Assembly: GCA_029819875.1 (NCBI GenBank)
Contig: JALGVG010000011.1
Location: forward strand, 1-32,671
From: Candidatus Zipacnadia bacterium
Lineage (GTDB): Bacteria > Armatimonadota > Zipacnadia > Zipacnadales > Zipacnadaceae
Reading direction: 5' to 3'
Length of the DNA stretch: 32,671 nt
Shown: positions 14,636 through 23,341 of the stretch, piece by piece
Layout of the letters: the number at the start of each line of letters is the position of its first letter
Position numbering within the stretch: position 1 is the stretch's first letter
The notes under the pieces: generated by a model
The model's input: the letters and a program-made list of their open reading frames with translations, nothing else
What the model was told of the DNA's origin: nothing
Database searches by the model: none
Program-made: the position numbers and the translations under genes

Positions 14636-16933
14636 CTATGCTGCGTCAGAGCCGCCGGCCAGCCTCTCTTGCACCTCGATGACTTCCTTGCTTTCGCGCT
14701 TGGATATCATCAAGGCCACGACCACAATGGCGGCGAGGACGATTCCCGTCACATACAAGGCAGTCGGATTGCTTTCGCCGACACTCACTATTACCGGCAC
14801 CACCAGCAAGCCGACGAGGTTCATGACCTTGATCAACGGGTTGAGGGCCGGCCCGGCGGTATCCTTGAAGGGGTCTCCCACGGTATCGCCGATTACGGCC
14901 GCTTCATGGGCGTCACTGCCCTTGCCGCCGTACGCGCCATCCTCGATTACCTTCTTGGCGTTATCCCACGCGCCACCGGCGTTGCACATCAAAACGGCCA
15001 GTAGCTGGCCGACCACTATGATGCCGCCCAAGAAGCCGCCCAGGGCGGTCCATCCCAGCCAGCAACCCACGATAATGGGTGCGAGGATGGCGAGGATTCC
15101 GGGGGCAATCAGTTCGCGCAGCGCGGAGGCCGTGCAGATGTCCACCACGCGCCCGGATTCAGGCTTGACACCCTCCTTGCCTTCCAGCAGGCCGGGGATT
15201 TCCCTGAACTGCCTGCGCACCTCGTTGATGATGTAGAAGGCAGCACGGCTGACAGCGCGCAGGGTGATTGAGCTAAACAGCAGCGGCATTGCCCCACCGA
15301 TGAGCAGTCCGATGAAGACGATGGGGACGTCAAGGTTGAGGTGGTAGCGCGCCAGCGCCGCCGGGTCAATCGACTCGACGCCGCCCTTGCCCAGGTAGCC
15401 GGCCGCGACCTTCGACAGGTACGAGCCGTACAGGGAGATAGCGGCGATGACTGCCGAGGCGATGGCGATCCCCTTGGTGGCCGCCTTGGTGGAATTCCCC
15501 ACCGCATCCAGTTGTTCCACGATGGGCATGGCATCATCTACGCCGGCCATCTCGGAAATGCCCTGGGCATTGTCAGCCACCGGTCCGTAGGTATCCATGG
15601 CGATGATGACCCCGGTGGTGGTAAGCATACCCAGTCCACAGAGCGAGACGCCGTAAAGTATCTCCACTGGGGACGCCCCTGTGCCGAACACGAGGATGGA
15701 GAAGATGATGGAGCCGCAGATCAGCAGCAGGGAGAAGGCGGAACCCTCCAGGCCCTCGGAAAACCCTGTCAACAGGTCGGTAGCGGCCCCCGTTTGAGCG
15801 GACTTGGCTATATCCTGGACCGGTCGGAAGCGAACGGAGGTGTAGTACTCGGTCAGCTTGTACATGGCCACGGCCAGGACCAGGCCCGAGATGGTGGCCA
15901 GGAATAGCTTCCACCAGTCATCGTGTGTCTGGGCGAATGCTCCCACGTAGAAGCGGGCGACAAAGTAAAAGCCTACTGCGGAGACAATCGCCGAGTAGAT
16001 GAACCCGCGGCTGATGGCTATCATCGGGTATTCATCCTCGGAGCGCGAGCGCACCAAGGCGATTCCCAGTATCGAGGTGAGCACACCCACGGCACGGATC
16101 ATCAGAGGGTACATGATCCATACGGTGGCGGTTCTCATGCCTTCGGCCCCACCGCCGGCGTGGGCAAGTGCCAGGATCATCGAGGCGACGAGGGTCACTT
16201 CATACGACTCGAAGATATCGGCAGCCATACCTGCACAGTCGCCGACGTTGTCGCCCACGTTATCGGCGATGACGGCGGCGTTGCGCGGGTCGTCCTCAGG
16301 AATGCCGGCCTCAACTTTGCCCACCAGGTCGGCACCGACGTCGGCCGCCTTGGTGTAAATGCCGCCGCCGACCCGCATGAACAGGGCCAACAAGCAGCCG
16401 CCGAAGCCGAAGCCCAGCAATACTTCAGTGGCATGTTCCTTGAAAATCATGAAAATGATGGTTGCACCCAGCAGCCCCATGGTTACAGTGAACATCCCCG
16501 TTACCCCGCCTGACTGGAAGGCAATGGCGAGGGCTTCGCGCAGGCTGGTGCGGGCTGCATTGGTGCAGCGGACGTTGCCCTGCACTGCCAGCGTCATTCC
16601 CATGTAGCCGGTGATGCCCGAGCCGAAGCAGCCGAGCAGGAACGCGATGGCGCGTCCCACCGCAATCGACCAGTGTTCGCTCAGGCCGCTCAGGAACAAG
16701 GCTACGGCCAGTATTACCACCAACACCAAGATAGTGCGGAATTGCCGGTTCAAGTAGGCATAGGCTCCTTCTTGAATCTGGCTGGCGACGTCACGCATCT
16801 TCTCGGTGCCCGCGTCGGCTTTCAGAACCTTCTGGCGCAGGTATAACGCGTATACTACGCCGATCAGGCCACAGACGATGACACCGATCAGAGCTGCGTT
16901 CTCAAACTCCGTCAACTGCATCAAAGATTCCAT
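14636..16933 (-). CDS. hppA: Membrane-bound proton-translocating pyrophosphatase, K+-independent type
   Basis: This 765-residue integral membrane pyrophosphatase has about 16 hydrophobic segments. It couples PPi hydrolysis to ion export. The catalytic loops are complete: YTKAADVGADLVGKVEAGIPEDDPRN, DNVGDNVGDCAGMAADIFES, and the C-terminal NAGGAWDNAKK and GDTVGDPFKDTAGPALN. The K+-requirement site reads GNSTKAATKG, with Lys483 and Thr486, the residues of K+-independent enzymes, instead of Ala and Gly. By known family rules this predicts a K+-insensitive H+ pump. The start ATG 16933 has GAGG 8 nt upstream. It is separate from the uppP cluster by a 61-bp gap. Confidence 0.96.
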   Translation of the reverse strand: MESLMQLTEFENAALIGVIVCGLIGVVYALYLRQKVLKADAGTEKMRDVASQIQEGAYAYLNRQFRTILVLVVILAVALFLSGLSEHWSIAVGRAIAFLLGCFGSGITGYMGMTLAVQGNVRCTNAARTSLREALAIAFQSGGVTGMFTVTMGLLGATIIFMIFKEHATEVLLGFGFGGCLLALFMRVGGGIYTKAADVGADLVGKVEAGIPEDDPRNAAVIADNVGDNVGDCAGMAADIFESYEVTLVASMILALAHAGGGAEGMRTATVWIMYPLMIRAVGVLTSILGIALVRSRSEDEYPMIAISRGFIYSAIVSAVGFYFVARFYVGAFAQTHDDWWKLFLATISGLVLAVAMYKLTEYYTSVRFRPVQDIAKSAQTGAATDLLTGFSEGLEGSAFSLLLICGSIIFSILVFGTGASPVEILYGVSLCGLGMLTTTGVIIAMDTYGPVADNAQGISEMAGVDDAMPIVEQLDAVGNSTKAATKGIAIASAVIAAISLYGSYLSKVAAGYLGKGGVESIDPAALARYHLNLDVPIVFIGLLIGGAMPLLFSSITLRAVSRAAFYIINEVRRQFREIPGLLEGKEGVKPESGRVVDICTASALRELIAPGILAILAPIIVGCWLGWTALGGFLGGIIVVGQLLAVLMCNAGGAWDNAKKVIEDGAYGGKGSDAHEAAVIGDTVGDPFKDTAGPALNPLIKVMNLVGLLVVPVIVSVGESNPTALYVTGIVLAAIVVVALMISKRESKEVIEVQERLAGGSDAA

Positions 16934-16994
16934 GCGACATTCCTCCCTGAAGTTCTACTGCACCCAATAAGTGATTGTCCGTCATCGAAGTTGG

Positions 16995-17813
16995 TCATTG
17001 CAGCCATCCGTTTGAGGCAGCAAGCAGGGTCAGACACCCGACTGCCAAGCAATAGACACTAAAGTATAACAAATTTCCCCGCTGCACGCTACGCACCACC
17101 AGGTGAATTGCCGCTATCCCCGAGAGGGCAGCCACCACTACGCCCAACAGGTAACAATCCAGCCCGGCTGCGGGCACGGATGCAGCGACGAGCTCCCGGA
17201 CTTTCTGGGCCGTACCCCCCAGGATGATGGGCACCGACAGCAAGAACGCAAACCGCGGCGCCCATTGGCGGGAGAAGCCGACCGCCAGGCCGCTGCAGAT
17301 CGTCATTCCCGAGCGCGACAAACCGGGAATTATGGCGGCTGCCTGGGCAAGGCCGACCGCGACGGCATCGTACCACCGGCTGGCCCTGCCTTCCTTGGGG
17401 CCGTCCAGCCGCTGCACGACGGCCAGCACCAATCCTGTCACCACCAGTGCCGCGCCTACAACGTACAGGCTGCTGAAGGCACTGTCAATGTAACTTTCCA
17501 GTCGCCAGCCGATGAGGGCAGCCGGTATCGTCCCGATAATCAACAGCCACAGCACGTGGCGGGCATCCGCCGCCTGCACCGCACCTTCCCCCTTCCACGT
17601 CGCCACCGACCGCACCATCGCCCACAAGTCGGCCCGGTAGTAGATGACTACCGCCAGCAGCGTGCCAAAGTGCAGGAAGATGACGAAGGCCAGGTCCAAC
17701 TTCGGCACTCCAATCAACTTTCCTGCCAGAACCAAGTGCCCCGAACTGGAGACCGGCAGAAATTCCGTGGCTCCTTGCAGCACCGCCAGTACGAACGCCT
17801 GCAGCAGGCTCAC
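16995..17813 (-). CDS. uppP: Undecaprenyl-diphosphatase UppP/BacA
   Basis: This 272-residue membrane protein has the two signatures of the family: an N-terminal LQGATEFLPVSSSGHLVL with the catalytic Glu and Ser/His, and IIPGLSRSGMTI in the middle. It dephosphorylates undecaprenyl diphosphate to recycle the lipid carrier for peptidoglycan and glycan synthesis. The GTG start overlaps the wecB stop by GTGA, so translation is probably coupled. It ends the dCMP deaminase-wecA-wecB-uppP chain. Confidence 0.96.
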   Translation of the reverse strand: MSLLQAFVLAVLQGATEFLPVSSSGHLVLAGKLIGVPKLDLAFVIFLHFGTLLAVVIYYRADLWAMVRSVATWKGEGAVQAADARHVLWLLIIGTIPAALIGWRLESYIDSAFSSLYVVGAALVVTGLVLAVVQRLDGPKEGRASRWYDAVAVGLAQAAAIIPGLSRSGMTICSGLAVGFSRQWAPRFAFLLSVPIILGGTAQKVRELVAASVPAAGLDCYLLGVVVAALSGIAAIHLVVRSVQRGNLLYFSVYCLAVGCLTLLAASNGWLQ

Positions 17814-18985
17814 TGCCGCCCGCCCTCCCTGTTGGGCACGAACTCCTCGGGCGGCTGCGTGCGAAGCTCAAAGGCATACTCCAGGGCATCACAAATCCGC
17901 TGCGCGGCACGGCCGTCGCCATACGGACATCCTCCGCTGGTCATGGCCTGATAAGCCGCCGGGCTGGTCAGCAGCTCATCGGCTGCCGCCACGATGGCCT
18001 CGGTTTCCGTGCCTACCAGTTTCGCCACGCCGGCCTCGATACCCTCCGGCCGCTCCGTGGTGTCCCTTGTCACCAGGACGGGTATGCCCAGGGCGGGGCC
18101 TTCTTCTTGAAGGCCGCCGGAATCGGTGATGATAAGATCGGCCCGCGACAGCAGCGGCACGAACGTCAGGTAATCGGGCGGCTCGCACAACACCACCCGC
18201 TCGGTGCCGTCGAGGATTTCGTGCACGGCATCGTGTACCGCGGGGTTGGGATGCACGGGGTAAAGGATGGTGACATCCGCATGCTTTTGCACAATCTGCT
18301 GGAGGGCCTCGCAAATCCGGGTCAACGGCACCCCCAGGTTCTCGCGGCGGTGGGCGGTAACCAGCACCAGCCGGCCGGGGAGGTCCTCCACCCACCCGAA
18401 CTCGGTTTCGCGCAGCGGAGGGGCGATTTCACAAATCGTCCGCAAGGCGTCCACCACCGGATTGCCGGTGACGAAGATAGCCGCAGGGCTTACGCGGGCG
18501 GCCAGCAGGTTGGCACGCGCCAGAGGCGTGGCGGCAAAATGCAAGTCGGCAAGCTGGCTGGTAAGCCTGCGGTTGATCTCCTCCGGATAGGGAGAGAACT
18601 TGTCGCCGGTGCGCAGGCCGGCTTCCACGTGCCCCACGAGCACATGCTGGTAGAACGCCGCCAGGCTAGCGGCGAACACCGTCGTGGTGTCGCCCTGCAC
18701 CAGGATTACGTCGGGCCGCAACTGCCTCAGAACCGGCTCAAGTCGCTGCAGCACCCGGCAGGTAACCTCCGTCAGGCTCTGGCCTTCCTGCATCACGTCC
18801 AGGTCGGCCGCCGGTTCCATGCCGAACACCCCCAGCATCTGGTCCAGCATCTGGCGGTGCTGGGCGGTGACGACTATGTTGGTGTGAAACTTGTCGGCAC
18901 GGCGCGTCAACTCGGCGTAAATGGGAGCCAGCTTGATTGTTTCAGGCCTGGTGCCGAAAACCAGGGTAACCCTCACTCTGCTCAT
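17810..18985 (-). CDS. wecB: Non-hydrolysing UDP-N-acetylglucosamine 2-epimerase
   Basis: This 391-residue WecB interconverts UDP-GlcNAc and UDP-ManNAc. The GTRPETIKLAP start, QGDTTTVFA, HVEAGLRTGD, PEEINRRLTSQLADLHFA and the C-terminal TDSGGLQEEGPALGIPVLV are characteristic. I placed the start at ATG 18985, which overlaps the stop of the preceding gene as ATGA and begins [15 protein letters not shown]; an upstream in-frame start at 19015 would add ten non-conserved residues. Next to the WecA-like enzyme it suggests a ManNAc-containing surface or secondary cell-wall polymer. Confidence 0.95.
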   Translation of the reverse strand: MSRVRVTLVFGTRPETIKLAPIYAELTRRADKFHTNIVVTAQHRQMLDQMLGVFGMEPAADLDVMQEGQSLTEVTCRVLQRLEPVLRQLRPDVILVQGDTTTVFAASLAAFYQHVLVGHVEAGLRTGDKFSPYPEEINRRLTSQLADLHFAATPLARANLLAARVSPAAIFVTGNPVVDALRTICEIAPPLRETEFGWVEDLPGRLVLVTAHRRENLGVPLTRICEALQQIVQKHADVTILYPVHPNPAVHDAVHEILDGTERVVLCEPPDYLTFVPLLSRADLIITDSGGLQEEGPALGIPVLVTRDTTERPEGIEAGVAKLVGTETEAIVAAADELLTSPAAYQAMTSGGCPYGDGRAAQRICDALEYAFELRTQPPEEFVPNREGGRQ

Positions 18986-19920
18986 CGGAACCAAATCCCC
19001 AATGCCACTGCGCATAGCGCGATCGAGATTGCATATATCACCAACACCGCCTGGGTCATGCTCAGGCCGCGAGCCAGCAGGCGGTGATGAAAGTGCGACT
19101 TGTCCGCGTTGTAAATGGGCTGCCGACGGCGCGCGCGGCGGAACACGGTTACGACTGCATCACCCAGGGGCACTCCCAGCACCAGCAGGGGGACGACAAC
19201 GGCCAGCACGGTCGTGCTCTTGAAAGCGCCTATGACCGATATGCAGGCCAGCACAAAGCCCAGGAACATCGCACCGGTATCCCCCATGAAGATGCGGGCG
19301 GGCGCGAAATTGTAGGGAAGAAATCCCAGGCAAGCCGCAGCCAGCGCGGCCCCCATGACCGCCACCGTCGGCATGTGGGCACTTGCCGCCATTATCGTCA
19401 GCGTAGTGGCGGCGATGGCGCAGACGCCGGCCGCCAGGCCATCCAGCCCGTCGAGCCAGTTGATGGCGTTGATGACAAATATTATCCACAGCACCGTCAG
19501 GGGCCCTGACAGCCAGCCGACAGCCAGGTAATGCTGGCCGGGGAGCAGGGCCAGTGGGTTGGTCAATCCCTCGATGCGTACTCCCCACTGGAACGCTATC
19601 ACGGCGACCAGGAACTGCCCGATGAGCCGCGGGGCGGGGTGGAGGCTGTAAATATCATCAAGCAGGCACAGGAGCAATAACAGCGTGGAAGCAATGAACA
19701 TGCCCAGCTGGGTGCGCCCCGGCGGCCAGGCAACTGCTGCAACCGCCAGCCAGAAGGCGATGTAGATGGCTACGCCCCCTGCCGTCGGGACCAGGCGCTT
19801 GTGGACGCGGCGCTCACTGGGGCGGTCAACTATGCCGGTGCGCTGAGCCAACCGCTGTACGACAGGGGTCAGAAGCAAACTACATACAAGCGCGATGCCG
19901 GCACCTACCAGCGGCGTCAC
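18982..19920 (-). CDS. WecA/TagO/MraY-family polyprenyl-phosphate GlcNAc-1-phosphate transferase
   Basis: This 312-residue polytopic protein has the superfamily motifs in order: [45 protein letters not shown] and the cytoplasmic [14 protein letters not shown]. The HFHHRL form places it with WecA/TagO rather than MraY. It probably moves a HexNAc-1-phosphate onto undecaprenyl phosphate, the first membrane step of an envelope glycan. The GTG start overlaps the dCMP deaminase stop as GTGA. The neighbouring epimerase and carrier phosphatase fit this role. Confidence 0.94.
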   Translation of the reverse strand: MTPLVGAGIALVCSLLLTPVVQRLAQRTGIVDRPSERRVHKRLVPTAGGVAIYIAFWLAVAAVAWPPGRTQLGMFIASTLLLLLCLLDDIYSLHPAPRLIGQFLVAVIAFQWGVRIEGLTNPLALLPGQHYLAVGWLSGPLTVLWIIFVINAINWLDGLDGLAAGVCAIAATTLTIMAASAHMPTVAVMGAALAAACLGFLPYNFAPARIFMGDTGAMFLGFVLACISVIGAFKSTTVLAVVVPLLVLGVPLGDAVVTVFRRARRRQPIYNADKSHFHHRLLARGLSMTQAVLVIYAISIALCAVALGIWFR

Positions 19921-20414
19921 AAGTCCTCGCCCACCTCATCTTCCGGATGCCATTGCACCATCTCAATGCCCGCTTCCCGCAGCAAGCTATGTGCCAAGTC
20001 GTCGGGATATTCGCCCTCGAACACGATGCGGCGGACGTTGGCGTTGATGAGCATCTTGGCACATACCACGCAGGGATGAGTGGTGGTATAACAGGTCACA
20101 TTTTCCAGCTTGACGCCATGGATTGCTGCCTGGATGATGGCATTCTGCTCGGCGTGCAAGCCCCTGCACAGCTCCTGGCGCTCGCCGGAAGGGATACCCA
20201 GTTTGTCGCGGTAGCATCCGCCAAGCTCCGCACAGTGGGGGAGGTGTTGAGGTGCTCCGTTGTAGCCGGTGGCCAGAATGCGGCGGTCGGATACCAGGAT
20301 CGCGCCCACGTGGCGCCGCAAGCAGGTCGAACGCTTGGCCACAACGTGGCAAATCTCCATAAAGTACGCGTCCCACGAGGGACGCCTGTCAGGTACCGGT
20401 TGTTTTTTCTCCAT
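19917..20414 (-). CDS. dCMP/cytidine deaminase-family protein
   Basis: This 165-residue zinc deaminase has the catalytic HAEQNAI (His87, Glu89) and HPCVVCAKM (Cys115, Cys118). The extra Cys/His stretch [26 protein letters not shown] is typical of the ComEB/dCMP deaminase branch, so dCMP to dUMP is the likely reaction. The ATG at 20414 is 18 nt after the rpiB stop and has no clear ribosome site. Its stop overlaps the start of the WecA-like gene, as in many genomes where comEB-like genes lie beside envelope genes. Confidence 0.92.
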   Translation of the reverse strand: MEKKQPVPDRRPSWDAYFMEICHVVAKRSTCLRRHVGAILVSDRRILATGYNGAPQHLPHCAELGGCYRDKLGIPSGERQELCRGLHAEQNAIIQAAIHGVKLENVTCYTTTHPCVVCAKMLINANVRRIVFEGEYPDDLAHSLLREAGIEMVQWHPEDEVGEDL

Positions 20415-20432
20415 TGGTCTATACAGGCTTGG

Positions 20433-20870
20433 TCAGATGATCTCGGCCATCTTCTGGCGCCTGCGAAGATGGCGCTGCTCGGAAGAGGGGCTGGCGGTCA
20501 GGAACGTCTCCACGAGTTGCTGTGCCAGCCCCGGCCCCACCACGCGGCCGCCGAAACACAAGACGTTGGCGGCATTGTGTTCGCGGGCCATGCGGGCACT
20601 GTAACAGTCGCTGCACACTGCCGCGTATACGCCGCGCACCTTGTTGGCGGTCATAGCCATACCGATGCCGGTCCCGCAGATAAGCACCCCCACGTCCACC
20701 TTCTCATCAGCCACCGCTCGCGCCACCTGGACCGCGATGTCGGGATAGTCCACCGGTTCGGTGCTGTCCACGCCGAAATCAACCACTTCGTGCCCTAGTT
20801 GCCTGATTGCGTCAATCACCGGCCCGCGCAGGACATATCCACCATGGTCATTTCCCAAAGCGACGCGCAT
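20433..20870 (-). CDS. rpiB: Ribose-5-phosphate isomerase B
   Basis: This 145-residue RpiB/LacAB-family enzyme interconverts ribose-5-phosphate and ribulose-5-phosphate. The MRVALGNDHGGYVL start, DYPDIAVQVARAV, the catalytic-Cys loop ICGTGIGMAMTANK, SARMAREHNAANVLCFGGRVVG and a basic C-terminus are present. I placed the start at ATG 20870, which has AGGTGA 4 nt upstream; a longer in-frame start at 20897 adds non-conserved residues and overlaps the terminator. An intrinsic terminator ends 28 nt before the start codon. Confidence 0.95.
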   Translation of the reverse strand: MRVALGNDHGGYVLRGPVIDAIRQLGHEVVDFGVDSTEPVDYPDIAVQVARAVADEKVDVGVLICGTGIGMAMTANKVRGVYAAVCSDCYSARMAREHNAANVLCFGGRVVGPGLAQQLVETFLTASPSSEQRHLRRRQKMAEII

Positions 20871-20898
20871 TGTATCACCTGCAGGATAGAATTCCACG

Positions 20899-20926
20899 AA
20901 AAAGGCCCCCTGCCCAGCAGGAGGCC
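20899..20926 (-). terminator. Intrinsic terminator after the histidine kinase
   Basis: GGCC, a mismatch, CCTGC/GCAGG and GGCC (20904-20913 and 20917-20926) with a 3-nt loop are followed on the minus strand by TTTTT (20903-20899). It is 32 nt after the kinase stop and 28 nt before rpiB. Confidence 0.7.
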
Positions 20927-20958
20927 CGCCTGGATATTCGGGCCATCAGCGCACTGTT

Positions 20959-22659
20959 TTACTCCTCGGCAGACTTCACTTGGGCTTCTTTCGGCAGCCG
21001 CACGCTAAAGGTCGAGCCTTTGCCCACCTCGGTCCAAGCCAGCCAGACGTCGCCGCCGTGCGCTTGCGCAAGGTGCTTGACCAGATACAACCCGATGCCG
21101 GTTCCCTTGACCGCCTTGTGACCGGCGTCATCATCAACCATGTGGAAACGCTCGAAGATCTTGTCGCGGTGCTGCTCGGGCACGCCCAGCCCCTCGTCGG
21201 TGATATCCAGCCGGATGGTTTCGCCCTCGTCCTCGGCCGTGACCGTCACCGTGCCGCCGTCGGGAGAGTACTTGACCGCGTTGCCCACCAGGTTGTCCAG
21301 TATCTGGACGACCTTGTCTGCGTCGGCCGTGATGGTCGGAAAGTCCGGCGGGACTTTGCTTACCAGCTTGTGTCTGTGCGTGTACTGCTGCTGTATCTCC
21401 AGGACGCGGTTGACGGTTTCGTAGATATTGACAGTGGTTATCTGCATCTCCAGGGCACGGCCGGACTCGATGCGCGATATGTTGAGCAGGTCGCTTATCA
21501 GGCGCGTGAGGCGGTCGCATTCCTGGTCGATTATCTCGTAGAACTCGCGCCGTGTCTCAGCATCGTAAAGCTCTTCATTCGGATCGTCAAGCAGGGTGGA
21601 GATGAATCCCTTGATGGAGGTCAACGGAGTACGCAGTTCGTGGGAGACGGTCGAGACGAACGCGGTCTTCATGCGCTCGACCTGGCGGATTTCGGTGATA
21701 TCGCTGAAGATAGCGACCACGCTGTCGGCCTGGTGGTTTTCGCCCGCCATCAGGCTTGTCTCAACCCTGTAGATGCGATGCTTGTCCGGGAAGTCTATTT
21801 CCCGCGACATTTCGGAGCGCTGTTGTAGGCTGTCGCGGAACAGGGACTTCAAGACAGGAACGGGTATTACCTCGTCAAATGGCTCGCCCACGTATTGTTC
21901 ATTGTCATCGTCCAGCCCTAGCATTTCACAGGCGAACTTGTTGATGAGGCGAATCTTGCCTTGATTGTTCACTACCATAACGCCGGCATGGATGCTTTCA
22001 AAGGTGGCCTCCAGGCGCTCTTTCTCTTCGGTCAACTCGATGTAAAGCTGGGCATTGTTGATAACCGCCGCCGCCTGCTCGGCCAACATCTCCAACAAGC
22101 GCACGTCGTCGTCGTTGAATTCCTGCTCGTAGCGCTTGTTGAAGGCGTGCATGACGCCGATAACGCGCTCTTGGACGACACGCTCTTCATCGTCCCGCTG
22201 CTTGATCGTCAGGGGGGCACAGATTCCGTTGCGCACTCCCAGCATCTCCGCCTTGTCTCTGAGAATGTGGGGGGCGGAGGCTACGTCGTTGAAGCTGGCA
22301 GACTGGCCGCTCCGGTAGACCCAGCCTGTTATGCCCTCGTCGGGAGTGATTCTGAGCTGTGAGGCTTGCTCTTCGGTGATACCCAAGGCCGGCGGCAGGA
22401 CGGTCAGCTCCCCCGCCTCCGCCTGGTAGACCATCGTCACGACCTTCTCGGCCTGGACGATCATGGCGATCTTGTTGATCAGCCGTGAGAGGGTCTGCCG
22501 CAACTCCGGCCGCGTCATGATGACCTGGGGCATCTCGGCCATCGCGGAGGCCGTTTGCAGCTCACCTTCGAGTTCCCGGATCTTGCCTTGGAGTTCGGCA
22601 ACAACCGTCCGGTATCGTTCAAGTTCTTTGCGCAACTGGACAGAATCCTCAGGGGTCAC
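20959..22659 (-). CDS. Soluble GAF-PAS sensor histidine kinase
   Basis: This is a 566-residue kinase. Domain order: coiled coil (~7-40), GAF (~50-205), PAS (~215-325), HisKA with phospho-acceptor His340 in STVSHELRTPLTSIKG, and HATPase_c with the N box (LDNLVGNAVKYS, ~454-465), G1 (DEGLG, 488-492), F box (FERFH) and G2 (GTGIGLYLV, 519-527). There is no transmembrane segment or signal peptide, so it senses a cytoplasmic or diffusible signal. The start is GTG 22659 with AAAGGCG 8 nt upstream. No response regulator adjoins it, so it is an orphan in this window. The acidic tail ends KSAEE. Confidence 0.93.
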   Translation of the reverse strand: MTPEDSVQLRKELERYRTVVAELQGKIRELEGELQTASAMAEMPQVIMTRPELRQTLSRLINKIAMIVQAEKVVTMVYQAEAGELTVLPPALGITEEQASQLRITPDEGITGWVYRSGQSASFNDVASAPHILRDKAEMLGVRNGICAPLTIKQRDDEERVVQERVIGVMHAFNKRYEQEFNDDDVRLLEMLAEQAAAVINNAQLYIELTEEKERLEATFESIHAGVMVVNNQGKIRLINKFACEMLGLDDDNEQYVGEPFDEVIPVPVLKSLFRDSLQQRSEMSREIDFPDKHRIYRVETSLMAGENHQADSVVAIFSDITEIRQVERMKTAFVSTVSHELRTPLTSIKGFISTLLDDPNEELYDAETRREFYEIIDQECDRLTRLISDLLNISRIESGRALEMQITTVNIYETVNRVLEIQQQYTHRHKLVSKVPPDFPTITADADKVVQILDNLVGNAVKYSPDGGTVTVTAEDEGETIRLDITDEGLGVPEQHRDKIFERFHMVDDDAGHKAVKGTGIGLYLVKHLAQAHGGDVWLAWTEVGKGSTFSVRLPKEAQVKSAEE

Positions 22660-22767
22660 AGCACTTCGCCTTTCCTACCAGCGCTTGCGCGAATCGCGGT
22701 CGGCGCCCTGTGGGGCTGGCCGGTCAAGTGTGCCACCTGTCCGCGCCCCCAAGGACGATAACTCTGC

Positions 22768-23142
22768 TCAACGCCGCCGTCCCTCGCGCGCACGCCTGCA
22801 CTCACTCTGTTTTTGATTGCTCTTTTTCATGAAGCTCTCGAGGCGCTTTTCGAAAGCCTCGTCAATACCGCGCCGACTCCGGGGCGGAGACGGTGCATTA
22901 GGGGCTGTAGGGTTGGCCTGCTTGATTGACAATTCGAAACGCCCGGGTTCCTTGCGAACCAGTACCTTTACCTTGACCTGGTCTCCTTCATGCAGGTAAT
23001 CCGTTACATTCCGGACGTACTCGTCGGCTATCTCGGAAATATGTACCAGACCCGACTCGCCTTCCTCCAACTCCACGATGGCACCATACTTAAGCAGCTT
23101 CACGACGCGTCCGTCAACTATGTCACCAGGATTTGTGGGCAT
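22768..23142 (-). CDS. S1-domain RNA-binding protein (YabR-like)
   Basis: This is a 124-residue protein. An N-terminal S1 domain (~1-75) reads GDIVDGRVVKLLKYGAIVEL through GLVHISEIADEYVRNVTDYL to KVKVLVRKEPGRFELSIKQ. It is followed by a Pro/Arg-rich linker and a basic helical tail ending GRRR. It resembles YabR/general stress protein 13, proteins that bind RNA or ribosomes; the exact target is not known. I chose ATG 23142, where homology begins, over a longer in-frame start at 23253 that would run through the promoter. It has a consensus promoter, suggesting strong expression, and is divergent from marR. Confidence 0.88.
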   Translation of the reverse strand: MPTNPGDIVDGRVVKLLKYGAIVELEEGESGLVHISEIADEYVRNVTDYLHEGDQVKVKVLVRKEPGRFELSIKQANPTAPNAPSPPRSRRGIDEAFEKRLESFMKKSNQKQSECRRAREGRRR

Positions 23143-23168
23143 GAACTTTCTACTCTCTGTTTGGCGAT

Positions 23169-23187
23169 GACCACCTGTCAGGTGGCC
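23169..23187 (-). other. Leader hairpin of the S1 gene
   Basis: GGCCACCT/AGGTGGTC around a 3-nt loop makes an 8-bp hairpin (one G-T pair) inside the ~70-nt leader. No T-tract follows, so it is a structured leader rather than a terminator. Confidence 0.45.
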
Positions 23188-23218
23188 GTTTGTGCCGACT
23201 GATAAGGACTGACTATGA

Positions 23219-23247
23219 ATTATACTAGCGCCCCTATGTGGTGTCAA
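23219..23247 (-). promoter_or_regulatory. Perfect consensus sigma-70 promoter of the S1 gene
   Basis: On the minus strand: TTGACA (23247-23242), exactly 17 nt, TATAAT (23224-23219), a full match to both hexamers with ideal spacing. The predicted transcription start is near 23212. Confidence 0.88.
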
Positions 23248-23265
23248 GCACATTGGCTGTGCTTG
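23245..23265. promoter_or_regulatory. Perfect dyad between the marR and S1 promoters, operator candidate
   Basis: CAAGCAC (23245-23251), 7 nt, GTGCTTG (23259-23265). The arms overlap the -35 box of each divergent promoter (TTGACA of S1, TTGTTC of marR), so one bound dimer could control both. Confidence 0.55.
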
Positions 23266-23308
23266 TTCCTGGTAAGAAATTATGTTATACTGTTAAGTAA
23301 TAACTTGA
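23263..23308 (+). promoter_or_regulatory. marR promoter and start-site dyad
   Basis: TTGTTC (23263-23268), 17 nt, TATACT (23286-23291, 5/6); predicted start near 23298. The start lies in TTAAGT-AATA-ACTTGA (23293-23308), a 16-bp near-palindrome of the size MarR dimers bind, suggesting autoregulation. Confidence 0.6.
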
Positions 23309-23341
23309 ATGTATTTACGCACCCACAGGAGGGACTAAGCG

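Noticed and set aside
19482-19490. Perfect DnaA box TTATCCACA; another on the minus strand near 2149-2157
   Set aside because: Each is single and inside a well-supported gene, with no cluster, AT-rich unwinding region or dnaA nearby, so they do not mark an origin.
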